DNA of 53,817 nt. Origin: Gracilariopsis chorda (Eukaryota; Rhodophyta; Florideophyceae; Gracilariales; Gracilariaceae). The notes under the pieces are model-generated. The model worked only from the letters and a program-made list of their open reading frames with translations. It did not search any database and had not been told where the DNA came from. The translations under genes were made by a program, and so were the position numbers. The DNA lies in assembly GCA_003194525.1 (NCBI GenBank), contig NBIV01000349.1, positions 1-53,817 of the forward strand. The letters are read 5' to 3'. Of this stretch, positions 41,242 to 50,500 are shown in pieces; the stretch's first letter is position 1, and every line of letters begins with the position of its first letter.

Positions 41242-43243
41242 CTAACCATCTTCATTGCGCTTGATAGCGAAAACAAACCGGGAGCCAATAACTTTGCACC
41301 CTCGCCGTACTTGGGATACCTCCCATGTCTCCACCCTCTCCAGCGTCAGCAGCTCTTCTTTGATGGATTGCATCCATTCCTGCTTGTACTCTGATGAAAG
41401 AGCAGCTGCCACACAGTCTGGAATGTCGTTAGGTAGAGTCACCCGTCCGAAAAAGCCACTGTGCTGGGTGTCGGAGAATCGGTTCGGTGCACTTCTATCC
41501 CTGGTAGGGTACCCCCGGACTGGGTAGTGTGTTAAAAACTCTTGCATGCTCGATGAGATGGACACTGCATCAACATTCTCACCAGTTTCACTGTTGCTAG
41601 ATGGCCTGCCAACCCCACTCGGAGGTTCGTTACCATGATTTCCCGAACAAGGATCTTCTCCATCGTGGCCTTCCTGAGTACTTTCCACACCAGTTCCAGA
41701 TTCCAATCCATGTCCAGTTCGAGATTCCAATTGCCCAACTTCAGTTTCTCTTCTTCCGACATTCTCTTCAAGTGTTTCCGAGTCTGAAACATCACGATCT
41801 GCGGATTCTTCTGTTGAGTCTGGAGGCATTGCTCTTGTGGATTCCCACTCTGTGCTGAAGATACGTCTTCCTGGAAATTCAGACTCGTTAATTTGCACAT
41901 GACTTGCAAAGGTTATGGAACCACTTTGGGTATCGTAAACTCTGTAGTTTCCGTGTGTTATGGATCTAAGCAAGATCCCACGTTTGGATTTCTTATCGAG
42001 TTTCCTCCTGTTTGGTTCATGCATCAAAACCTCACATCCAAAGGTTCTGAGATGTCCCACGTACGGTACACAACCGTCAATTATCTCGCGTGCAGATCTA
42101 TCTCCAGTTATAGAAGTTGGTGTGCAGTTCATCAGACGCACTGCTGTTACCAGTGCCTCACCCCAGAATCTCTGTGGTAGGCCTACATGAGAAAGCATTG
42201 CTCTCACCATGTTCATTGAGCTTCTGTCGAATCTCTCTGCTGTACCATTCTGCTGTGGGACATATGGGGCACTGTTTTCCCAATCTATCCTCTCTTCAGC
42301 AAGGTACTTACGTAGCCCAATGTACTCAGGAGATAAGCATGATTGAGCTTGTCCCCCTTGTCCTTCAAGAACCATATCCAGGTTTCCACATAATGATGAT
42401 TCTACCAACCTTCCATCGCCAAGGGCAATGGTTCTAGGTGGCATCCTATGGAAGTTCCTGGATAGATTCTTGTCCCCAATCATATGAAAAGTGGCTCCCG
42501 AGTCAACAACGAATACCTTATACTGAAGTCTTGCAACTAAAACACGGTGTACTATTCTATGCCCGTTGTTGGGAGCAGCTTCTGACTTACCTTCAGGGCA
42601 ATCTCTCTTGAAATGCCCTTTCTTCCCGCATTGGAAACAGTTTCCTCTCATTCGCGCTCGCAGCGCCGTTTCCGGTTCAACCGATGTGCCCCCATTCCTC
42701 GAATGGGCACCCTCGGCAGTAACACTTTCGTACTCTTGAAGTAAGCGTGCAGTTGCTCTGTCCCAGTTGAGTTCCTGGTCTGACATGGTCTGTAGTGCAG
42801 ATACAACAGCACCATAAGGCGAGCCACTGGTATTTCCAAAACTGGAAAGAAGAATGGCAACTTGCATAGACCCTTCCACTGCGCTTTTCATCCCCTCAAG
42901 CCTAGCGAACAAGGATTCAAGTTCGTCAATGTACTCAGACATCGTCTTGTCTTCAGTGTATTTCATCTGATGTAGCCTCGTCTGAATCTGTACTCTAGTG
43001 GCCGTATTTGTCGTTGCATATCTTTCCTTGAGCTTCATGTACATCAAGAACGGATTTCTGCGTTCGCTACAAATAGTTCGAAGAGGCTTGTCACCTAAAG
43101 ATTGTACTAACAGCCTGCGTGACTTCGATGTCAAGCAGTTCCTTAGACTCTAATACTGCTTCAAATCGCATAGTCCACAGCGTAAAGTCTTCACCGCGGC
43201 GAGCGGTAAATTTCGGTGGCTTCTTTAACCCGTCTTCGTCCAT
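41242..43243 (-). pseudogene. E6 gag-protease-integrase, internally deleted
   Basis: ATG at 43243 begins gag (KKPPKFTARRGEDF.LW); a frame break near 43137 leads into an open 630-codon frame. It contains copia gag (ATRVQIQTRLHQMKY, MSEYIDELESLFARL), a canonical knuckle CFQCGKKGHFKRDC, and protease VVDSGATFHMIGD with an intact active site. Soon after GNLDMVLEG it passes straight into late integrase: YIGLRKYLAEE, PYVPQQNGTAERF (catalytic Glu), FWGEALVTAVRLMN, LRTFGCEVL. The pre-integrase zinc domain and the first two Asp residues are missing without loss of frame. An acidic Ser/Gly-rich linker follows and the RT start (EWMQSIKEELLTLER). Confidence 0.85.
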
Positions 43244-43309
43244 TGCATAGCTGAACGGACAATGGGGAGGAGAGAAGAGGCAGTTGAATCAGAGGAAGCA
43301 ACGTTGCGG

Positions 43310-43321
43310 GCGATGCTACCA
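43310..43321 (-). other. E6 primer-binding site
   Basis: On the minus strand TGGTAGCATCGC lies three bases inside the 5' LTR. It shares its first ten bases with the E4 and E5 sites. Confidence 0.65.
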
Positions 43322-43324
43322 CTC

Positions 43325-43433
43325 TGTTGGTGGTGACTTCCTCTTGGTTCTATTGCATTTTCGGGATTCTAGAGCCTGCTTTATATTGATTTGATTAACC
43401 CAAAACCTCGCTAAAATAGTTAATCTCACAGTA
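43325..43433 (-). repeat. E6 5' LTR, left piece
   Basis: First 109 bp (plus-strand order) of the 5' LTR, ending in the TA at which E7 inserted. Confidence 0.9.
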
Positions 43434-43459
43434 CAGGTGAACACTGTGATTAGTGTGGG
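43434..43459 (+). repeat. E7 left terminal inverted repeat
   Basis: 26 bp, perfect complement of 46466-46491. Followed by subterminal palindromes at about 43452-43467, 43507-43522 and 43560-43575. Confidence 0.9.
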
Positions 43460-43854
43460 CCACACTATTTTTGAATTGTGTTTTCCTGAGCACCTCACAC
43501 AAAATAGTGTGGCCCACACTATTATGCAATCCAAATTAATTATGGTACGGTAAAATTGGTGTGGGCCACACTAATTTCATGTGAATTCATTATTAGTGTG
43601 GGTTTTATATCCGCCCTCACGCTCATTGGCGCAAGCCCATTGGCGCACGCAAATCGCGACCCACTGCTGAAGAGTCTGGCGTCGTGGTCGTGTGGCGAAC
43701 AAGCTGCGTTGCTTCTTTGCTTCCATCTCCGCGTCCAAGCACTCCAAAATGCTCCCATATTTGTACCAACGCCGTACTTCTCCAAGCGAACCCAACCCCA
43801 ACCTTTTTGGCCCCACACCCCGCGCCACCTCTCACCCCTCCCCCCTTCTCACGC

Positions 43855-44370
43855 CCCCATCTTCTCGCTCCCCTGCTTTGCGGCCTTGAGGCGGCTGCCT
43901 TGCTGCGGCCTCACCGCATTGCTCCTGCCCCGCCGCCCCGCCCCCACCTCGCTGCGTTACCGCCGCCTTTCCGCCTCACCGCTTTGCCACAGCCTCGCCC
44001 CGACAAGCTGCCTTGCCGCCGCTTTGCCGCCTTTCCGCCTCACCGCCTTGCCGCCACCTCGCTCTGACGCGCCGTCATGCCGCCGCCTTGCCGCCGCCTT
44101 GCCGCCTTTCTGCCTTACCGCCTTACCGCCTTGACGCGACCTTGCCGCCTTGCTGCGGCCTCACCTTGCCACTTTGTGGTTTTACCGCCTTGCTGCCGCC
44201 CCGCCTCGCTGCCTTTCCGCAGCCTTGCCGCCTCCTCAACAGCCTTTGCATTGCCTTATCGCCTCGCCACCGCCTCTCCGCCTTGCAGCCGCCTCTCCGC
44301 CTTGCAGCTGCCTATCTGCCTTGCTGCTGCCTCTGCATTGCCTTGCCGCCTCGCGGCGTTGCCGCCTTCC
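43855..44370. repeat. C/T-rich degenerate minisatellite in E7
   Basis: About 500 bp made of variants of a roughly 9-12-bp unit (CCGCCTTGC, CCGCCTCGC). The plus strand is pyrimidine-rich and A-poor, the minus strand GGCAAGGCGGC-like. All six frames are artificially open here, so the Pro/Leu/Ala-rich ORFs are not genes. It lies between transposase and the left end of E7. Confidence 0.85.
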
Positions 44371-44616
44371 TCGGCGGATAACTGCGGCAAGAGTCAACGT
44401 TGGCCCATGCCGGGCAGTTGCCGTCACCGCTGTCGTTGCCTTCGTTGCCCCCATTGACGACCTCGGTGCGGCTTATGCCGCATATTGTCGGCGCTCTCTC
44501 TTCCGTTCTTCAGTTGAGCAACGGTAATGATGATTTATTAATTGGTCATTACCGTAATATTAATGTCGCGCTATTCCGCAAACATGTATACGAGACACAC
44601 TGATTCGCAAGGGAGA

Positions 44617-45606
44617 TCAGGCAATCTCCCTGACAACTTGACCCTCAAAATGGGATCGATACTTGCGTATAATTGCCTGCAGTTGAGGTAATAACTGCCT
44701 CTCCTCGCACTTCCCGTTCCGTTTCAGGGCCATTCCGCACCGTATCATCGCTTTTCGAACGTAGCCCACACCGTAGCTATCGCGTTGGGCGCTTACTGCG
44801 CGAACAGACTTCGTCGCTAGCTTGAGGAAATGACGCTTTCCTGGGTCGGTAAGTTTCCCTGACGACCTCGTGCCATCCGACCACAGCCCATCATCTAACG
44901 CCTCCATCTTGTAATCATCCCACTCCTTTCGCCAGAACGTTTTCAGCTTCTGGATAATAACGCTATCCGCAGGTTGTACTAAGTACGTCGCATTGAATGG
45001 AAAGAATCTTATTTCAGTATTACTCTCTTGTAATGCGGCCTTCACCCCCTCTGTTACGTCATACGTGTTGAAATTGTACATGTAGAGAACACGTTTGCGC
45101 CCGTTCGGTAGGGGTTGAAACACACTTTTTTCCTGCACCCACTGCAGGAAAACCCGTTTGTCCATCCATGCATTAGGTCCCGTACGGTAGACCACCCTGG
45201 GAACATTATCAGGGAGCCCACAGATTGGATAGTTCTTGTCCACGTTTTTAAATATCAGCATTGGTGTTTCGAGACGCGCAGTAGGGCCCCCAGAGATTAA
45301 CAACATCATATTCACTCCGTCGCCACCAGATATAACATCTGTATATCTGACATTCTTCTCCCCAACTAAAGCCAACGTCTTGTGATTGTCCATTTTTATG
45401 CAGAAATGAGTCTCATCGGCGTTGAATGCATATTCTTCCTTAAATAGATTTGAACGATACTCTCTAGCCAAATGACCAAGATGGAACGCAACCGCTCGTT
45501 CAATCTGTTCTTGCTTCGTCGGCGGGACCATTAGCTTCCCGCACTGCGCTCCATTGACAATATTACTTCTTCTATAAAGGAATGAATCCATCGCAGAGTT
45601 ATACAA
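44617..45606 (-). pseudogene. E7 transposase, catalytic part
   Basis: A 329-codon frame. It begins IVNGAQCGKLMVPPTK (end of the DNA-binding half), then the DDE_1 superfamily core: first Asp in FNADETHFCI, LALVGEKNV, ISGGDGVNMMLL, YRTGPNAWMD. At the second catalytic site the frame reads VLYMYNFN, where the family has LY.DN, so the Asp is Tyr. The third acidic position lies in FNATYLVQPADSVI. After it come KTFWRKEWDDYKME and a Lys/Arg-rich end (RKAMIRCGMAL). Cut-and-paste activity would be lost. It overlaps the upstream frame by about 75 nt. Confidence 0.8.
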
Positions 45607-46259
45607 TCTTTGATTGGTTTACTGCTCTTAAGGTCCGTCATGTTTTGATTATACTCGCCGTCTGTTTTTTCCGAAAAGAGGTGCATACTCAGCTTTCGAA
45701 GGATACGAGCATTAAATTTGATTCCCGCCTTTCTCATGCGATTGAATTCTTCTACCAAATGTTTGTGGAGAGCAGCTACCCACAGTGTCACTTTACGGCC
45801 ACGTCCTTTCCCAGCTTTTGGATAATGTCGCTGCAATCCATTCTTCGTGTTTCTGACAAACGAACGGTTACTTCTTTTTGACACCTGATCGTCAGCAGCA
45901 GTGGCAACGTATCGGAGCTTCCAATAACGACTCGCCCTCTGCAAGTTGGCTTTTGGAGTTCCTTTGAAAAGCTGGGGAAACTTTTTGACGGTGACGGAGA
46001 TGATGTGCTTTTTCCCTTTTGCTTCGGCTGTTTGAATAATGCACTTAGCAACAAGCGCCTTGTTAGTGTTCGTGAGAACATTTTGGACTTTTCGTTTAGT
46101 CTGGCCAGTGTGAAGGGCACTTGATGCTGGTCCTGAGGCGCTGTTGTCTTTTGAAGCGATAGAGATATTTGGTGCAGTGGCGGCGTCACTGAGGGCTGGA
46201 TTGGCCTGCAGAGCTGAACGAGAAAACGCGGTAAGCAGCGGAGAGCCGTAGAGGGACAT
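45531..46259 (-). pseudogene. E7 transposase, N-terminal DNA-binding part
   Basis: A 242-codon frame with ATG at 46259. After a Ser/Ala-rich leader comes a basic region with helix-turn-helix character (ISVTVKKFPQLFKGTPKANL, RYWKLR), then a segment GRGRKVTLWVAALHKHLVEEFNRMRKAG and a conserved CITLRWIHSFIE that should run on into the downstream frame. The change to the other frame at about 45570-45600 is a frameshift, not an intron: no suitable splice sites are evident. Together the two frames make about 560 residues, a normal size for this family. Confidence 0.75.
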
Positions 46260-46465
46260 GGTTATGCTCTTGTGATTGTTTCATGAAATGAAGGCTCTCA
46301 GGTGGAGTGACGTTCTCCTACCTTTGGTGACCTGTTTTTACGCGCGCTTTCCGTTCGAATTACAAAGAGATGCCCCAAACCCACACTATTTTGGTGAGGA
46401 TACTGGCTCCCGCCACATGAATTTGTGTGGGCCACACTCTATAGCGTTTCTACACTATTTTTGAA

Positions 46466-46491
46466 CCCACACTAATCACAGTGTTCACCTG
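46466..46491 (-). repeat. E7 right terminal inverted repeat
   Basis: 26 bp, perfect complement of 43434-43459. A further subterminal palindrome GTGTGGGCCACAC is at about 46425-46437. Confidence 0.9.
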
Positions 46492-46493
46492 TA

Positions 46494-46629
46494 GCTTCTA
46501 ACGCGAGGAGCTACAAATATCTACTACTAGACATATTACGAAACACTGAATTGTTTCGTAATCTCTGACACAACACAATTCCATGTTGTCTTACGACAGA
46601 ACTGTCAGGCTCGCGCAATCATTTCATCA
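46494..46629 (-). repeat. E6 5' LTR, right piece
   Basis: Remaining 136 bp of the 5' LTR, resuming GCTTCTAACG right after the duplicated TA (46492-46493). Flank TTTCT. Confidence 0.9.
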
Positions 46630-47142
46630 TTTCTAAACTTGACATGAATCGCGATGGCGTTGAGAGTGAGAGGCAGCACGGCAATCGGGTGTATGTTACT
46701 TGCGCATGCTGTTGTGTAGCGCTGTGCGCACTTGTTGAGAACCTTTGCAGATTTGAATCAGGACATGGGTATAGCACTGGTCCCAAAAAGTTTAAAGATC
46801 GAGTCGATCTTCTACAGGGTAACTGTATAGCCTAACAAGTGCATGGCTGTGCGCTTCACGGCAGGGAGGGGCAGGGTTGAGTGAGAGATGGAGGCTTCTT
46901 TGTTCTTGCCGCCCTCTTCAATGGCGCGGCAAGAAACGTATATCGCACTAAATGTCGTGGACAAAACGCATGATGCACAATAGTTTACTATGCTTGAGCT
47001 TAAGCATGAAGTCATATTCTTGGACGGTATCATCAGTAAGACAGTCCATCACAAGCTAGAGGCACACAGCGCGCGGGCTGTAGCAGCAAACCAACTGCAG
47101 CTCTTCTTCTGAAAGAGCACGGCGCACATCCTTCACAGCATA

Positions 47143-47409
47143 TTAGATGACATTCCTGCACGCCCTCCTGCACTTACGTCTCCCACTGCTAGACGTAAGA
47201 AACCTGTTACAAATTCTTCTACACCCTCTTATGCATCGCGATTTGCATCCTCTCTGACGCATCGAGATAGGCAAAACAAAGCCATCATGTTCATTATCCA
47301 GTTCGGTAGCTTTGCTGACTTCGATAGATTTGGTAGCGTCGGCCCAAGCGCACGAAAGAACGACAGAGAGCAACAACACAATGAAAAAGAGCTTGGAGCC
47401 GATAATCAT
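47143..47409 (-). CDS. secreted cationic six-Cys peptide precursor
   Basis: An 88-codon intact ORF. Start at 47409 is preferred: a TATAAAA box lies 106 nt upstream, leaving a short A/C-rich 5' UTR, while the longer frame from 47505 would begin with GTG too close to the promoter. Residues 1-23 are a signal peptide (hydrophobic core, CAWA end). Residues 24-50 are an acidic spacer (EVSKATELDNEHDG). The last 37 or so residues are very basic, with about a dozen Arg, and six Cys spaced CX3CX3CX3CX11CX3C. Precursors with signal, acidic pro-piece and cationic Cys-rich end are typical of antimicrobial peptides; that role is inference. The helical CX3C pairs recall alpha-hairpinins but the count differs. 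No homologue recognised. Confidence 0.75.
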   Translation of the reverse strand: MIIGSKLFFIVLLLSVVLSCAWADATKSIEVSKATELDNEHDGFVLPISMRQRGCKSRCIRGCRRICNRFLTSSSGRRKCRRACRNVI

Positions 47410-47514
47410 TGTGCTTTTGAATATGAAGCAAAGCTTGGGTGTTGGGTTGATTAGTGTTGAACTTTGGAGAGGGGTAATAGTTGTGCCAAATTCCTGTGCA
47501 GCCACCCGGCCAGC

Positions 47515-47521
47515 TTTTATA
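47515..47521 (-). promoter_or_regulatory. TATA box of the cationic peptide gene
   Basis: Minus-strand TATAAAA within TTGTTATAAAAGCTGG, 106 nt upstream of the ATG. A start site about 25-30 nt downstream (near 47490) would give a 5' UTR of about 80 nt with no upstream ATG. Position and sequence are seen; function is inferred. Confidence 0.55.
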
Positions 47522-47529
47522 ACAAATGA

Positions 47530-50500
47530 GGAGCTGAGACTCGGCGTTTGGGTGGCCGTAGATTTCGGTTGTTGTAATGCAGTGCATCTTCAAACGAATG
47601 TGTTCTGGCTCATCTTGCTCACAATGTTTGCCACATGTTACCGACAAATCATGTTAAAGCAACAGCTTTGGAAGAACACAACAAGCCAAATGCGAGACAT
47701 GATGTACTGGAAATGACATTACACGGAAAAAGCACGGCTTAAAAGCGTTGGAACAAGCCCCCCCGGTTGAAAATTTGTAAATGTTGATAATAATGGGCGC
47801 AATTGTAAGAAAAGGGCAACAAGAGGTACATGTTCGTTCATCCTGAACCCATAACAATCGACTGATTGCATTGGGGCCCGCATTAAAGACACTGCACCAT
47901 GCCCGTGGTACCGTTGATACCAAGGTCAACTCTCAGTAGCAACTGCAACCAGCTAGATATTTCTGATTCTACTAATATGAACCTTATCAATCCCATATGT
48001 CTGCTTCAAAATGTCAATTGCTTCCTCCCCGTAACCCCAACAGACAGAAACGGTTGGTCAGAATCGCATGTACGTGCGAGATGGTGGCAACCTTCAACAT
48101 GGGTTTAAGCGCCATGCATTTTTTACTCACAAGTTTCCGCCAAGCCCGACAACTCTTCATCCTTCGTAGCTTTCTGTCCTTGTTGTGCCATGTAGCCTCA
48201 AAACTGACGCTTTTGTTGAGCATCAAACTGCCTCCGTTTCAAGGCATCCAAAGTTTAGGAGCTTTGTTACCGATTTGAAATACCGAGAACCACCACTTTG
48301 CCCCAACCCAGAAAGGGTTTTGCTCTCTTTCTGACCCGGAAGTATTTGGTACCTGAAGGACTGTAGCATCAAAAATAACTCAAATTGCATTACCCAGTGT
48401 ACCATATCAAGAGAGTAGCGGGCGACATCACTTCTGCTCATGGCCTCTAGACGTCCCGTTTTTGGTTTCATGGTTTCTTTCCATGGGTGTCACCAAAACA
48501 CTTCGCCTGGTTGATGCACATTAAACGCCACCTTTTGATTCTGAAAAAAGGCGTCTTGAAGAGTCGTCATTGGTATTTCCTGGCACTTCACACTCTTTTA
48601 GTTGCCGTTGCCGCTATCACATCATCTACAATGTTCTGTTCTATGTTCTTGAGCCCTGACTGCGGTCAACTGCTGCCTTTGCAATCTTAGTCAGCAATCA
48701 GAATTCATTCGAGTACCATTTCAAGATGTCCCCAAAGGTAACTGCTTTAGAATGGAACCGTTCACAAGAATGTCATGAAGCGGGCTTCGAGGGCTTCGTC
48801 ATCATCTTAGTTCACGCTTCTTGCGTTCTGATTGTTAATGGGTACACTAACAATATATGATATGTTTCTTTTGAATAACGAGATCAGATACAAGGGGACT
48901 GCACCAAGCTCTGAGTCTTCTAACGCTACCTCCCAATTAAAAGGCCTTGCTGAATGTCAGTTTTTTGGCCGTATTAGTGAGTACGAGTTACCATGAATTA
49001 CTAATCTGGAGCATCTCCTGTCCATGGAGACATCAGCAGCCGAAGTCAAACCTTGATTATTGTTTTCGGTAATACTCAGTGTTTCCATTCAGAACAGAGC
49101 AGACAAAGATCTACATGTGCTGTTTCAAGCTGCATTATGTAATTGAGGGTTGAACTCAGAGGGTGATACGGGGAGATCAAATTTCAACAATGCATCTTCA
49201 TGAAGGGAGTCAAGCTTGAAACAAATCGTTCAAGGTGGTTGCTGGTGCCAGTATCCAACGAGCATGCGAAGCATCAACACTGAGTTTTAGTCAGGGCTAG
49301 TTAGACTTGGATTGATAACAAGACAATCGGCAGCACTTTCTGGTGAACCAGCAATATCTATCGCTTGGAGAACAAGTCAATTTCGAGAGACTCAGTAGCG
49401 TTTTGAGAATGAGGAGCAGAGCCAAGAGGATTGTCAATATACAGAGATACTGGGTTCTAATTGTTGGAGATGGATTACAAGAAAATCTGCTTTTGAGTAA
49501 AAAAGCTTTCCAAAGAAGCCTCAATTGAAGTCAAAAAGACAACAAACTTGGTCGGAGGTCTCCTCCGAAAAGTGGAAATGACGAGCACGTGGGTTGGTTC
49601 GTCTGCCGACACAGCCGACTGCGAGGTGAGCGCAGTGTCCCCTTTGTGTCACATGCTGAAAGTTGATGGAATAAAACGCTCTGGGAACGTACACGTACTG
49701 ACAGTCATCTGCCTTCCTCAAGTATCACAGCACTTTCTTTACCCTAATACCCATTCAATCGAGAACTAATCTTTTCTTTATTAAGGACAAACATTTTGAA
49801 GAGGAGCAGTTGTTGATGACAATGTTCTCCTGATTTCAAAGATATGAAGCAACCAAAGCTCAAGCGAATGATGTAAATCTTGTGAGGAGTTTGTGCGAGC
49901 AAATAGAACTTATTGCTGCATTCAGATGAAAAAGACAGAACACACAATGTTGGAGGAGGTATGAGTCACAAATTATGATGCACAAATGTCTGCTCGACGT
50001 CACTTGTAGTGCAGTCCTATTTTTATCGCAGGGGTGAACGGTTCTGAAAGATGTTATTTATGAACGTTTTTAACGCTTCTTCCAGCCAAGACACCGATTA
50101 CGTTGTTCAGGTAACTATATCCCAAGAAAAAGCACAGTATTTGGTTCCCCCTCTACCAGAAGAACATGTGCAGAGCTCTTATCAGAGCATTTATCGACTT
50201 TCAGTACTTGCAATAGCATTTGGAAGCGGAAGAAGTGGTATAGTTCCGGAAAATGTAGAAATCCCAAAGCCATTATAGGGCTTCTGTTCATTTCTTCTTT
50301 TTGCTTAGAGTTTACGGGATATTTTCATAGAGATTATTGTTCGCCTTCAGGCTGTTGCCAAGCGACAGATCTTTTAATTTTGGAAAAGGGAGAGGTGGAG
50401 GTTAACAACGCATCACCAACATCTCAGCAGAACTGTGATCCTACAGGATGATCCAGAGGATACATCCTGCTCCCGGGAGTGGTGGGCAGGTAACTTGAAG

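Larger units (their letters stand above)
43434..46491 (-). mobile_element. E7: pogo/Tc1-mariner-like DNA transposon, TA TSD
   Basis: 3058 bp inserted in the E6 LTR with the TA target duplicated (43432-43433 and 46492-46493). Ends are 26-bp perfect terminal inverted repeats, CAGGTGAACACTGTGATTAG plus TGTGGG. Several palindromes of the form AGTGTGGSCCACACT sit inside both ends. It encodes a DDE transposase on the minus strand, broken by one frameshift and a catalytic substitution. A C/T-skewed minisatellite fills the region 3' of the transposase. TA duplication, CAG ends and a DDE_1-type transposase together point to the pogo branch of Tc1/mariner. Confidence 0.92.
39622..46629 (-). mobile_element. 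E6: Ty1/copia element, 5' LTR split by E7; TTTCT TSD
   Basis: 3' LTR at 39622-39866 (245 bp). The 5' LTR is in two pieces, 43325-43433 (109 bp) and 46494-46629 (136 bp), which sum to exactly 245. About nine differences separate the copies (96%). The target duplication TTTCT is at 39617-39621 and 46630-46634. Minus-strand order: PBS, gag, protease, shortened integrase, RT, RNase H, PPT (GCAAGGAGAGGC), 3' LTR. A large in-frame deletion fused protease to the end of integrase. The element is 3950 bp without the nested transposon. Confidence 0.95.

Noticed and set aside
43556..44527. Long plus-strand ORFs rich in Pro, Leu and Ala
   Set aside because: They fall in the C/T-rich minisatellite, where all frames lack stops because of composition; several frames are open at once.
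47410..47505. Extended N-terminus of the cationic peptide from 47505
   Set aside because: It starts with GTG and lies only a few bases from the TATA box; the ATG at 47409 is directly followed by a signal peptide.
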